This document shows positions 17,187-26,364 of a DNA stretch of 37,589 nt, in pieces. The stretch is from Candidatus Sulfuritelmatomonas gaucii. Its GTDB lineage: Bacteria; Acidobacteriota; Terriglobia; Terriglobales; Acidobacteriaceae. The stretch covers positions 1-37,589 of the forward strand of contig OKRB01000160.1 in NCBI GenBank assembly GCA_900290245.1. Direction: 5' to 3'. The notes under the pieces are model-generated. The model made no database searches, was not told where the DNA came from, and worked only from the letters and a program-made list of their open reading frames with translations. The position numbers and the translations under genes were made by a program. How positions within the stretch are numbered: the first letter of the stretch is position 1; every line of letters starts with the position of its first letter.

Positions 17187-17473
17187 ACAAGGAGACACCT
17201 CTACTTAAGCAGAAACCGACTGGCAAGGCGGTCCTCTCAAACTCTGCAATCGCGCCCACAGCTTGTGATGGGCCGGTTCGAATCCAGCCCAAAGACTGGA
17301 CGTTATCAATTCGCTGGTCTGCGAGTAAAACGGCCCATCGCGGATTGATCTACTCCATCACGGATGCCGAGTACCCCGGGTTATAGGCGCGGCTCGCAGC
17401 TCTACGCCCGCAAGGCGCGCCGGACATAAAAGCCACGGCGTTTCTCGAGAGTCTGGAAACTGGCGGCGAAGTG

Positions 17474-18049
17474 TTATCGCGCGTTCGCCTTGTCCGCTTC
17501 CGGGATGTTGCGGACGTACCCCTCGTGCGCCAGCCGCTTGCCCATTGGGCGATAGCTCGCGAAGTCTTCCGGTTGCCAGGTGGCAAGCCCGTCCACGTAG
17601 CGGTTGTACATGCAGAAAGCAGCGGCAATCAGGACCGTGTCGTGAATCTCCAGGTCAGTCGCGTGCTGCGCGCGCGCAGCTGCGATGTCGTCCTGGGTGA
17701 CGTTTTTCCCGCCTTCCCGCACCTTTGCGGCGATTTGAAGGAGAGCTCTCATCTTTCCGGAAATTTCAGCAGTACTCGGATCGGTATTGAGAGTTTCGAC
17801 CCACTCGTAGTCCGCTTCGGCTCCGCCGCGATGCTCGGCTGCGGCTGAGCTATGCGAGAGCTGGCAGAAGCGGCATCCGTTGCGAGACGAGACGAAAGCG
17901 GCAATACCCTCCCGCTCCGCGCTGGTGAGCGTGCTGGGCCCACGCAGAAGGATCTCCGCAAGCTCACGCATCGGCTTTGCAGTTTCAGGCCGGAAGGTGT
18001 ACGCGCCGACAATACCGGGAATGCCTTCCGGAATGCCAATGTGCGCCAT
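17474..18049 (-). CDS. Peroxidase-related AhpD-fold / carboxymuconolactone decarboxylase family protein
   Basis: A 191-residue all-helical protein with the CxxC-x3-H motif of AhpD-like enzymes (Cys59, Cys62, His66; His73 follows), as in the 'uncharacterised peroxidase-related enzyme' subfamily. Such proteins reduce peroxides or act as thiol-disulfide enzymes. No signal peptide is present, so it is cytoplasmic. The ATG at 18049 has GGAGAT 5 bases upstream. The gap to the TonB-dependent receptor stop is 8 bases, so the two genes form an operon. Why a peroxidase-like protein should follow a receptor is not evident; a shared response to a ligand or metal is one possibility. Family assignment is firm. 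Confidence 0.88.
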   Translation of the reverse strand: MAHIGIPEGIPGIVGAYTFRPETAKPMRELAEILLRGPSTLTSAEREGIAAFVSSRNGCRFCQLSHSSAAAEHRGGAEADYEWVETLNTDPSTAEISGKMRALLQIAAKVREGGKNVTQDDIAAARAQHATDLEIHDTVLIAAAFCMYNRYVDGLATWQPEDFASYRPMGKRLAHEGYVRNIPEADKANAR

Positions 18050-18057
18050 TCTATCTC

Positions 18058-21000
18058 CTAAAATGTGATGCGGACCGATGCTTGCAACTGCCGGGCAGGA
18101 CTGGTGAAGTTGGGGGTCGCGAAAGTTGGATTCGCGGGGCTGGTGATGCCGTCGCCGAATTGATGCGGGATCGGGCCCAGGAAATCCGGTGCGCCGTAGA
18201 CCTGGTCAATGTTCTGCACATTGCGATGATTGAAAAGATTGAAGCTCTCGATGCTTGCTTCAGTGTTTACTCGATGCTCGGAATGAAAAACCCTTTGCAG
18301 GCGCAGGTCACTGTCATAATACGCGGCGCCGCGATAGGAGTTGCGGCCCACCGTTCCAGTGCGATCGCAAAAGGGAAACCCGTCGCCAAGGACATTGAAG
18401 CCAGCGAGAATGGTGTAATAGCGCGGGCTCTGCAGACTGTTGAGCATGGAGAGCTTGAAGTTACGAAGCGGCCCATGCGACGGACTGTCTGCGAGAAAGG
18501 CAATAGTTGCCCGGTGGCGGATATCGTTGTCCCCAACAGAGCGATCCGCCGTGGGATCCAGATAATCCTGGGGCGTATCGCTCAGTTGCACGTCTGTGGC
18601 AATGTCGATTGACTTGGAGTAAGTGTAATTGGCAATGATACCGTAATGCTGGGCAAATTCATGGCGCACACTCAGGACGCCGGAGTTGTAAATGGAGAAA
18701 CCGGTGGGAGCGGCGAGGAGGGCAAAGCCGAAACGGGGATCGGCGGGAGCGAAGGACTGGCGGCCATCCGGCAACGTGCCGTTGGGCAGCCCATTTACGC
18801 TCGAGTAGACCGGCAGATCCAAGGCGTGCAGGAATTGATAGGAAGCGGAAAGCAGCCATCCGCGGCCGAGTTCCGATTCGATTTCGAGGCTCGCCTGCTC
18901 GGAATAATCATTGGGGAACTTCCTCTGGATGTACCCCAGTGGGAACTGCTGCAACTCGCTCGGCGCGGGATAAGCTCCGGTAGTCACGAAGCTGCGTAAC
19001 GCCTGCGATGCGAGGATCGGCCCGGAGACGCCGACGACACCGGAGGGCCCGAGTCCAGCGACACCGTCCGGGGTGTTGAAGTCCGGTATAAGCGGGTTGC
19101 TCATCGATGTGAATGCGGCAGAGCCCTGCCAGCTCACGATGAGATCGCTGTAGTCCCAAGGCCCGCGGAAGATGCCGAAGCCGGCGCGGATAACCTGTTT
19201 ACCTCCATGCAGGGCGTAGGCGAAGCCAACCCGGGGTTGCAGGTTCTCATAATTCGTCGGATTCATGGGCCCGACGAGCCGCACATCGGATGCTGAAGGA
19301 AAGAGGTCAAGGTCATAGCGAAGGCCGGCCGTGACGGAGAGCCTCGGGGTTGCCTTCCACTGATCCTGTGCGTAGAGATTCACCATGCGATGCCAGAAAT
19401 GCAAATTCGTTGCATTCTCGAAGACCTGCGCGGAGGAACCGGCGTATATAGATCCGGCAAAGGGCACAGAGCGGGGCGGAATCTGCCGGCCGAAGTAGGA
19501 GCGCGGTTCGAGGAAGAGGAACTGAACCGGCGTACCCGGGCCAAAAGGTGGACCGGAGAACGAGCCAGCGCCGAAAAAGCTCTGCGGCGTAAAGACGGCG
19601 CCCCCGGGACTCCACAGGGTAGTATCCGCCGCAATCCAGACCGGTTCAAAACCTCCGCCGAACCTAAATGAATGAGCGCCACGCACCCAGGTCAGATTCT
19701 CCTGCGCTTCAAAATGCGGTTCGTGATAGTACGATACACCGCCAGTGAACCCGCCGCTCCCCAGGGTATCGGCAACCTCGAGCGTCGGCTCATAGCCGGC
19801 GCCTTTCGGCGTCATATGAAAGAGGCGATCGCCGAAATCGACAATACTTTCGGAGGTCCAACGCGGATTGAAAAGATGAAGGTAATTCGCATACACGGTC
19901 TGGTCGCGCACCGGATTGTCGCGATAAGTGGACGGCAGGCCCTGTCCTGGGGCATCGGTGGGGATGTCGCCTTTGCGATCATCCGCGAAGAGATAGCCGA
20001 TATTGAGAACGTTGCGATCACTGAAAACCTGGGTGATCTTTCCGATCGATTTGTCGTAATTGTCGGTTTCCAGCACCGATTTGAGACTCTCGGGCTGCAA
20101 TCCGAACAACTGCTTTACCTGGTTGATGCTCGGAGTTCCGGGGCCCAAGCAATTCGGCGTATCGATGCAACCAAGGATGAAGCTTGAATAGATGGGGGAT
20201 TCAGCGCGGCGCTGACCTTCGTATCCCGTGAAGAAAAAGGTTTTGTCAAGGCGGATGTGCCGGCCTGCGTTGATGCCGAACTGGTTGACCTGCAGAGTGT
20301 GCAGCCCGGGCGCGGAGAGAGGGTTGTTCGCATCGACGGCGTCGTTGCGAAAATACTCGTAGGCGGAGCCGTGCAGGTCGTTGGTTCCGGATTTCGTAAT
20401 GGTTTCAACGACTGATCCAAGGTTACGCCCGTTATCCGCGGTGTCGGGGCCATCAATGACGCGGAACTCCTGCACCCAGTCGAGGGAAGGGCTGACGTGC
20501 TGCACACCGGAGAGGCTCACGGAAAAGTCGGTTCCATCGAGACCAAAGAAAGAGCTGTGGGTCTCACGCAAACCGGCAAAGCTGAGCTGCAGGACGCTTT
20601 CCTGAAAAGGCGATTGCGCCGCGGTCGCCGTGCTACGGCCGACGTTGACCGTCGGCGTGAGCAAGATAAAGTCAATGAAGTCACGGTCGGCGATGGGGAG
20701 ATCGGCAATCAGATTTGGCGGAATGACCTGGCTTGATTGGGCTGTCTGGACGTCCATCGCCGCCGCCGAGCCCTCCGCGACCTGCACGCTTTCCTTGACG
20801 GTAGCGAGGCCCAACTGCACAATGACTGATGCGGTTTGCCCGATGGCCAGAGTCAGTGGCCGACTCACCGGGCTGAAGCCTTCAGCGTCGACGGAAAGAC
20901 GATATTCTCCCGCCGTAAGCGCATTCAGCACGGCGATTCCGGAATTGTTTGTTCGCTGCGTTCGCGCGATCCCCGTTTCTGCACTGCGGACGCCAACACT

Positions 21001-21126
21001 TGCCCCCTGCACAACGCGGCTCGAAGGATCGAGAACGGAGACGCTCAAGGTAGCGAGCTGCTGCGCAGGCACAACTGTGGCCGCCGCAATCAACACCAAT
21101 ACGATTCCCAACTGATTCCTGGTCAT
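18058..21126 (-). CDS. TonB-dependent receptor of the acidobacterial Oar-like type
   Basis: A 1022-residue outer-membrane protein. A signal peptide (about residues 1-21) is followed by a carboxypeptidase-regulatory-like beta-sandwich (~24-110), a plug-like domain (~125-260, with LPIADRDF and FGLDGTDFS) and a large barrel of about 750 residues. It ends in the aromatic terminus ASVRITF expected for Omp85-dependent insertion. Length and order match the large receptor family expanded in Acidobacteria; the ligand is unknown, often a carbohydrate or peptide. No clear TonB box is seen. The ATG at 21126 has GGAGG 8 bases upstream. It is co-transcribed with the AhpD-like gene 8 bases downstream. The flanking genes do not define its substrate. 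Confidence 0.93.
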   Translation of the reverse strand: MTRNQLGIVLVLIAAATVVPAQQLATLSVSVLDPSSRVVQGASVGVRSAETGIARTQRTNNSGIAVLNALTAGEYRLSVDAEGFSPVSRPLTLAIGQTASVIVQLGLATVKESVQVAEGSAAAMDVQTAQSSQVIPPNLIADLPIADRDFIDFILLTPTVNVGRSTATAAQSPFQESVLQLSFAGLRETHSSFFGLDGTDFSVSLSGVQHVSPSLDWVQEFRVIDGPDTADNGRNLGSVVETITKSGTNDLHGSAYEYFRNDAVDANNPLSAPGLHTLQVNQFGINAGRHIRLDKTFFFTGYEGQRRAESPIYSSFILGCIDTPNCLGPGTPSINQVKQLFGLQPESLKSVLETDNYDKSIGKITQVFSDRNVLNIGYLFADDRKGDIPTDAPGQGLPSTYRDNPVRDQTVYANYLHLFNPRWTSESIVDFGDRLFHMTPKGAGYEPTLEVADTLGSGGFTGGVSYYHEPHFEAQENLTWVRGAHSFRFGGGFEPVWIAADTTLWSPGGAVFTPQSFFGAGSFSGPPFGPGTPVQFLFLEPRSYFGRQIPPRSVPFAGSIYAGSSAQVFENATNLHFWHRMVNLYAQDQWKATPRLSVTAGLRYDLDLFPSASDVRLVGPMNPTNYENLQPRVGFAYALHGGKQVIRAGFGIFRGPWDYSDLIVSWQGSAAFTSMSNPLIPDFNTPDGVAGLGPSGVVGVSGPILASQALRSFVTTGAYPAPSELQQFPLGYIQRKFPNDYSEQASLEIESELGRGWLLSASYQFLHALDLPVYSSVNGLPNGTLPDGRQSFAPADPRFGFALLAAPTGFSIYNSGVLSVRHEFAQHYGIIANYTYSKSIDIATDVQLSDTPQDYLDPTADRSVGDNDIRHRATIAFLADSPSHGPLRNFKLSMLNSLQSPRYYTILAGFNVLGDGFPFCDRTGTVGRNSYRGAAYYDSDLRLQRVFHSEHRVNTEASIESFNLFNHRNVQNIDQVYGAPDFLGPIPHQFGDGITSPANPTFATPNFTSPARQLQASVRITF

Positions 21127-21258
21127 CGCCAGACCTCCAAAAAAGAGTCACAATTATTGGGGTGCCCATTAGCCATTTCGTGCTGATAATGAACTACCTG
21201 TGGCACAGCCTACACGCCCATTCCCGATGCCTGAATTCCCGTGAGCCGATTGACGGAC

Positions 21259-22557
21259 TCATACCCGCTCAGCGCCAGATTTTTGCCATGCAGGCGATGC
21301 ACTTTGTCTGGAACGGTAGGCGGGCAGGGCGAGCATGGCGAGTGCAGAGACGAGCGTTATACCACAGAGGACGTTGAAGATTCTGATATAGCTGCCTGTT
21401 GAGTCGTAGACATGACCGACTATCAACGGTGCGACAGCTGCAGCCGAGGCGAACGCGCTGTAGGTTAATCCATAAAGCGTTGTGAACGCACGCATGCCGA
21501 AATAGCGCCGCAGCATGTAAGGAATCAGATCGAGTTCGCAGCCGCATCCCAGCCCAGCAACGAACGCCGAAGGCGCGGCCAGGGAGAACGATCGCGCGTG
21601 CGCCAGAAGAAGTATTCCTGCGCCCACAGTCAGCAAGGAACCGAGCGCGATCAATGACCCCTCGATGTAGTCCAACAGCGAGCCCAACACAAATCGTCCA
21701 GCCAGATTCGCCGCACCCAGCAACGACGCGGTGAGGGCTACTTCGCGAGGGTGCAGACCGTTGCTGCTCAGCATGGGCGCAAGATGTGCGAGCGCGCCGT
21801 TTTCGCTCAGCGACAGAGCGCAGACCCCCAGCGCCAACAGCCAGAAGCTGAAAGTCATAACCGCTTGGCGCCATGGTGTCCCCGCGGTTTCGTGTGACCG
21901 AACCGTGGGCTCCGGCCCGGCGGTGGAACAGGTTGGAGGCAGTCGCGCAAACAGGAGCGTCAACGGAACTCCAACAAGCAAAGGAAGCGTGGCCAGCACC
22001 AGGTAGGCGTTTCGCCACCCGTAAGCTGAGATCAGGTACTGCACAAGCGGAGGCACAAAGAAGGATCCAACGCCCGAACCAGCGACAACAATGGCCAGCG
22101 CCGCACCGAGTCGCCGCAAAAACCAGGCAGCTACGATGCGAGCGTATCCGAGTTGATAGGTTCCCGCTCCGGCGATGCCGATGAAGACGGCAGTCACGTA
22201 GAACTGGGCGAGATGCGCGGTGAGGAACGCAAGCGACCCAATTCCCAGACCAAATGCAGCCATGAAGCCGGCGATGAGCTTGCGCGGATCATACCGGTCG
22301 AATAGTTTGCCAATCACCGGTGAACAAACAGCTACCGAGATAACTGCGAAACTGAAGGCGCGTGCGATCTGCTCGCTGTTCCAGCCGAAGTCTTGCTGCA
22401 GGGGCCGGATCATGAAGCTGAAGCTGTAGATAAAGACCGCAGCAAAGCCGGTGAACACACCAAGATGGCAAACGACGGCAACCCGCCATCCTGGATAGCT
22501 GAGCCGATTCTCGGGCGAGCAGACGTCGAGTCCGTCTGGCATTCCGGTCAGTGCCAT
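21259..22557 (-). CDS. Major facilitator superfamily transporter
   Basis: A 432-residue inner-membrane permease with about 12 membrane helices and a loop between TM2 and TM3 reading GKLFDRYDPRKL, the MFS signature. Overall it resembles the monocarboxylate / oxalate-formate antiporter-like branch. The start is set at the ATG at 22557, which has AAGGAG 8 bases upstream; a GTG 8 codons earlier has no such site. It reads in the same direction as the TonB receptor gene, about 130 bases upstream of it, and may feed imported ligand through the inner membrane. The substrate is not readable from sequence, and a link to the receptor is inference. Confidence 0.9.
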   Translation of the reverse strand: MALTGMPDGLDVCSPENRLSYPGWRVAVVCHLGVFTGFAAVFIYSFSFMIRPLQQDFGWNSEQIARAFSFAVISVAVCSPVIGKLFDRYDPRKLIAGFMAAFGLGIGSLAFLTAHLAQFYVTAVFIGIAGAGTYQLGYARIVAAWFLRRLGAALAIVVAGSGVGSFFVPPLVQYLISAYGWRNAYLVLATLPLLVGVPLTLLFARLPPTCSTAGPEPTVRSHETAGTPWRQAVMTFSFWLLALGVCALSLSENGALAHLAPMLSSNGLHPREVALTASLLGAANLAGRFVLGSLLDYIEGSLIALGSLLTVGAGILLLAHARSFSLAAPSAFVAGLGCGCELDLIPYMLRRYFGMRAFTTLYGLTYSAFASAAAVAPLIVGHVYDSTGSYIRIFNVLCGITLVSALAMLALPAYRSRQSASPAWQKSGAERV

Positions 22558-22565
22558 GCCCTGCG

Positions 22566-22571
22566 CTCCTT
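22566..22571 (-). promoter_or_regulatory. Ribosome-binding site deciding the MFS start
   Basis: On the minus strand AAGGAG lies 8 bases before the ATG at 22557; the alternative upstream GTG lacks one. Confidence 0.75.
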
Positions 22572-22733
22572 GTGGAAACACTGCGATCCCGAGTGATCGT
22601 CCAGCTCAAGCGCCATTAGCAAACCATCGCAGAAGGTGATGTGGCCAGCAGCGAGCGATGCCTCAGGCAGCGAAGCGATTCATCTGCGCCGTAAAATGGT
22701 TGAGCCGAATACGCATTTTCGTTCTCGGCTTCC

Positions 22734-23672
22734 TTATTTGCCCCTGGGCTTCCTGTTGCGGAAGAAGAGCACGGCGGCTCTGAAGCTTGCTCGCAGCAGC
22801 ACACGCCATCCGCTGGAGATGATCTCACCTGGATCCGCAGTATCTCGCGGCCAGGTCAGTGGCTTACGCCTTACACGGCGAAAAAGAAATCGCAGAAGAT
22901 CAAGGCGCTGGCCGGGGTACTCAGAAAACAGCAACATCGAATACGCAATCTGATTGCAGGCCTCCTGTTTGATATCGCCGTGCTTTTGAGATCGATGGAA
23001 AACAATCGCTGAAGGAACATGAACGGCGCAGTAGCCGATCGAGAGAAGGTGAACGAAGGCGTGGTGTTCTTCCATACCCTGGAAGAGCGTCCCCCTGCCG
23101 AGCCGTTCGTCAAAGACCTTCCATCCGTTGCATGCAGTCTTACGGAGCGCCATATTGGTGCCAATGCCTAACCCGCCAAAGGCCGCAATCTCAAACCATT
23201 GATGGTCCTTGTTACTGAGGAATCGAGTCGGCTCCCAGTCAATGCTGTCAGCGTGAGATTCCGGTAAGACGGTCCGGCCGGTTACCGAGCCTACATGCGG
23301 GTCTACGAACGGTTCAAGCAGAGATTCCAGCCATCGCTCATCGGGCCAAGCGTCATCGTCTAAAAACGCGACAATCTCGGACGTGCTTTCGCTCAACCCA
23401 CGATTACGTGCCCGGCTCAAACCCGCGATTGGCTCAAATGTGTAGCGAGCCGAGAATTTCCGCGCTGCAGCTTCTGTTTCTTTGTCTCCTGAAGTGTTAT
23501 CGACCACGATCACTTCGTCCGGTGCGCGCTCCAGGTGAGCGATGCCTTCGAGGCATTTTCGCAAAGAAGTTGGACGATTTCTAGTGCAGATGACAATCGT
23601 GGCTGTCAGCTTCTGCGTATCGTGATCATGATGTGATTCGAGCTGCATCGAGTAAGGTGCCAAGGACCTCAA
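22734..23672 (-). CDS. Family 2 glycosyltransferase
   Basis: A 312-residue GT-A glycosyltransferase. The N-terminal domain has ATIVICTRNRPTSL, VVDNTSGD and the metal-binding FLDDDAWPDE at about residues 106-115, with RNRGL before it, typical of rhamnosyl- or galactosyl-transferase-like GT2 proteins. There are no membrane segments. The predicted start is a TTG at 23672 with GAGAGG 8 bases upstream; an ATG 8 codons later (23648) lacks a clear site. It stands alone between the MFS gene and a gene-poor stretch, so its pathway partner is not obvious. The likely partner is one of the neighbouring polysaccharide modules. Confidence 0.9.
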   Translation of the reverse strand: MRSLAPYSMQLESHHDHDTQKLTATIVICTRNRPTSLRKCLEGIAHLERAPDEVIVVDNTSGDKETEAAARKFSARYTFEPIAGLSRARNRGLSESTSEIVAFLDDDAWPDERWLESLLEPFVDPHVGSVTGRTVLPESHADSIDWEPTRFLSNKDHQWFEIAAFGGLGIGTNMALRKTACNGWKVFDERLGRGTLFQGMEEHHAFVHLLSIGYCAVHVPSAIVFHRSQKHGDIKQEACNQIAYSMLLFSEYPGQRLDLLRFLFRRVRRKPLTWPRDTADPGEIISSGWRVLLRASFRAAVLFFRNRKPRGK

Positions 23673-24438
23673 AAGGTAAACCTCTCGTTCAGATTATGGG
23701 CGCGCCAATCACGCGTCAGAGACCTTACACCGATTCGGACCCCAAAAGGCCTGGGATGAAAAATTCCTTATGTCTGAACGGTGAAGGCAGTTTATCAGAC
23801 GATCGAGAGAAACGCTCCCGGGTGATGTATATCCGCAAAAAAATCACATCTGTATATCAACGGCTTCTTGTTTGTGCGGCTTGAGCGAGCGACGCGGCCG
23901 GCGGCGGACGGCAAGGGGCACACCGTCAAAGCCAGACGGTCCATGAATGAGCTTGGCGCCGTCATGCACCTGGCCGATTGGCAAATTCGGCCGTGCGTGC
24001 TTCCACTTCGGCCTCCTTTGTTCTCTCAAGAAGCTGACTGTACATACTTGCAGCTTATCCGGCTGCCAGTAAGTGACCTTCGCAACTCCGAGGGTTCGGC
24101 ACCAAGCCTGCATCCGCCGGCTAGAGTCTGCAGATTGGAGTTAGCGCTGGCACTCGAAGAAGCTGTTGAAATAAAGAACTGTTAGATGGCGACAGCCAAC
24201 CGCTCGCCGGGCAGTGAGACCATTTTTTCCCGACCAGTAGCGTCGCGCGTAAGCTATTCGAGAAGAGTCGAATGCAATTCTTCCGGATCGACCTGCAAGA
24301 GTCGCGGGCTATATTCGAACGGAACAGACACTTTAGAATTGACCACAAGCTCTCTCAATGCGTCGCGGAATGAATGGCGCCCTCGAAAGCATGAAAAAGC
24401 TCAACCGCAAGGATGAAGCGGAAACGATGCAGGTCTGA
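23673..24438. other. 766-base stretch without an intact gene
   Basis: No convincing gene is visible between the divergent GT2 and GT-C genes. Open frames are short and repeatedly interrupted. On the minus strand 23844-24113, an 89-codon frame opens with a segment (AWCRTLGVAKVTYW) loosely like the helix-turn-helix part of IS66-type OrfA proteins. On +, 24358-24438 has a short frame ending directly before the GT-C ATG. These may be decayed fragments, but neither can be identified. Confidence 0.5.
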
Positions 24439-25995
24439 ATGACAGTCAACCATGTCCAGGATCGAAGACAGATGCGGTCGGCCTCATGGTGGGGAACTTT
24501 CGCCATCGTAGTGATCTACGCGACTGTGATGGTCAGTACTAATGATCACTTTGCGATTCTCGACGACGAAAGCGATAGTATCGCGATTGCAGGTCGCCCC
24601 GTTGGCGCGGCTCTGCGACCCTTTTTCACAGAAGTAGGATATCGTGAACTGCATCCTCCGGCGGCCGAAATCCTCATGCATTTCTGGTTAGTTACCACTC
24701 ACTACTCGTTTTTCCTGCTCAGGGTGTTCGCCAACATCTTTTTCATGGCGGCAGTCCTCCTCATTTCCAAATCTGCTGAAAGAGTCGCAGGAAGACCAGC
24801 ATACTGGGCTACGTTGCTGCTCGGCTTTGTCTGGCCCTTCGCGTTTCAGTTCGGGCGCATTACGGGCTGGTACTGCCCATCGATTTTTCTTTTGTCCTGC
24901 GTGACGTGGACCTACCTCGGGATCATCGAAGACCGTGGCAAACTTCCGTGGATCACGTTCGGAATCGCCAGCGCATTTTTGGTTTGGTCTAACTATTTTG
25001 GCTTTGTCTTTCTCTTCTTGCTGATGGCCGATTTCATGATCTTCCACCAAAATCTGGCACTCAAGCGCTTTCGATCCTTTCTGATAGTCGTGGCAATCGT
25101 CGCAATAGCCTTCTTGCCACTGCTCAAGGTCGCCATAGACGACGTGTCGGCCAATGTAGCGTTCGTCGAACCCTGGTTGAATTGGAAGAATGAAATTGCC
25201 GTGCTCGGCTATCCCAGCTTCGCCTTATTCGGCTCAGCCGCCATCGCGCCATGGTTTCTGCCCTTGAGTCTACCGGTCTTTCTTTCAGTTCTTGCATTGT
25301 TTACGGCGATTTGGTTTAGCCGAGGCCGGCGCTGGTTTGTCTACTTCGTTCTCTCCATGGCTCTGCTAGACATTATCGGGAACATCAACATTAAGCGAGT
25401 CACCTTTATGCTGCCGTGGTTGTTCATGGCCATAGGAACAGCCTTATCGAGCCACGCTTCCCGATATTCCAGGCTGGCGCTGTCCGCGATCATCGTCATC
25501 GTTCTGTTCGGCTGGATAGGGATCTTGTCGGGAAAGCACTATGCCACTGCAAATCTGTACGAACCGTGGGGTAAGGTTGCCGATGTCGTGGCTCAGGATG
25601 CGCGCCGTGGCGCAATCATCGTTAGCCCGAATCATTCGTTTTTTCTTTATCTCGACTACCGGCTTGGCCTTGAATCCAACACCGAATCTGCTGATGCGTC
25701 TTTCCTCGGCGAAGATCTCTATCGCTCGCATGGGTATACCATTCTGCGGCCGGACAATTGGCAGACATGGGCTGGACAGCTCCGCGGCAAAGTCGTGCTG
25801 GTAAACGGATCGGGAATCTTGGAGCAGGTAGAGGAACAAACAGAACTGAACAAAGCCTTACGCCTGCGCTGCCACAGCCTAGGCGAATACCATGCTGCCC
25901 CCGATCCCGCTGCCTCATGGAAAGCACAATTCGTAGAAAACGCTCCTATCCTTGCTTACCGTACCAGCGTGATCTGGTACGACTGCACACGATGA
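24439..25995 (+). CDS. GT-C (family 39-like) polytopic membrane glycosyltransferase
   Basis: A 518-residue inner-membrane protein with about ten hydrophobic segments. After TM1 comes ILDDESD (about residues 38-44), the acidic catalytic position of ArnT/PMT-like enzymes, then ELHPPAAEILMH, the counterpart of the NPPLYYLL motif. The ~130-residue C-terminal region is soluble. It probably transfers a sugar from a polyprenyl-phosphate donor in the periplasm. The ATG at 24439 follows a weak AGG 5 bases upstream. It is monocistronic and convergent with the small barrel-protein gene. It is the third GT-C in the window and lacks an adjacent polyprenyl-phosphate sugar synthase. Substrate unknown. Confidence 0.88.
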   Translation: MTVNHVQDRRQMRSASWWGTFAIVVIYATVMVSTNDHFAILDDESDSIAIAGRPVGAALRPFFTEVGYRELHPPAAEILMHFWLVTTHYSFFLLRVFANIFFMAAVLLISKSAERVAGRPAYWATLLLGFVWPFAFQFGRITGWYCPSIFLLSCVTWTYLGIIEDRGKLPWITFGIASAFLVWSNYFGFVFLFLLMADFMIFHQNLALKRFRSFLIVVAIVAIAFLPLLKVAIDDVSANVAFVEPWLNWKNEIAVLGYPSFALFGSAAIAPWFLPLSLPVFLSVLALFTAIWFSRGRRWFVYFVLSMALLDIIGNINIKRVTFMLPWLFMAIGTALSSHASRYSRLALSAIIVIVLFGWIGILSGKHYATANLYEPWGKVADVVAQDARRGAIIVSPNHSFFLYLDYRLGLESNTESADASFLGEDLYRSHGYTILRPDNWQTWAGQLRGKVVLVNGSGILEQVEEQTELNKALRLRCHSLGEYHAAPDPAASWKAQFVENAPILAYRTSVIWYDCTR

Positions 25996-26364
25996 CATCG
26001 AGAGCAGTTTGATGAACACCCCTTCGTTCGCCCGGTGTTCCAGATTGAGCTTTGGGCGCGGGAACACGCCTTCTTGCGACGCTTGAATGGGCTCCAACAC
26101 GTCCCATGGTCAACTCTTCTGCGCATGGCATGTGGGGCTTCAGATTACAAATTGCGGCCTTTCGATTTCGCACTGCTAGAGATGACAGGCAGTTTTGGCC
26201 CAAAACAGAGGACAGCCGGCCCATGAGCTCATTGTTCACATCGAACTGGCGTCCGGTTCGGGATAAGTTTGGCTTTAAACTATGCTGAGCATGAGTGGCT
26301 TGCTCTGGACGCGAAAACTTGGGTGCTCATTGGTGCGCAACCGGCCTGGCGCATGGATCAATTC
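25996..26364. other. Convergent intergenic region
   Basis: These 369 bases lie between two convergent genes. I see short open frames on both strands without ribosome-binding sites or recognisable products, and no clear terminator hairpin with a T-run. Confidence 0.5.

Larger units (their letters stand above)
16882..17473. other. Gene-poor junction between the left module and the AhpD/TonB block
   Basis: This 592-base stretch has no intact gene. Its left half contains the right copy of the module-flanking repeat (16964-17183), including a broken remnant of a GT-C gene. The remainder (17187-17473) has only a 118-codon open frame on + whose first part runs antisense through the remnant; I do not regard it as coding. 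A tRNA T-arm-like string, GGTTCGAATCC, occurs at 17275-17285 but no tRNA can be folded around it. Confidence 0.6.

Noticed and set aside
17275..17285. GGTTCGAATCC, identical to a tRNA T-arm, near the module boundary (possible attachment site)
   Set aside because: No matching acceptor or anticodon stem could be built around it, the T-stem has a mismatch, and no integrase gene is present; coincidence is as likely.
17030..17386. 118-codon + strand open frame
   Set aside because: Its first half is antisense to the GT-C remnant, and no family resemblance is visible in the remainder.
23844..24113. Minus-strand open frame resembling an IS66 OrfA fragment
   Set aside because: Similarity is limited to a short helix-turn-helix-like segment; no OrfB, transposase or terminal repeats accompany it, so it is not listed as a mobile element.
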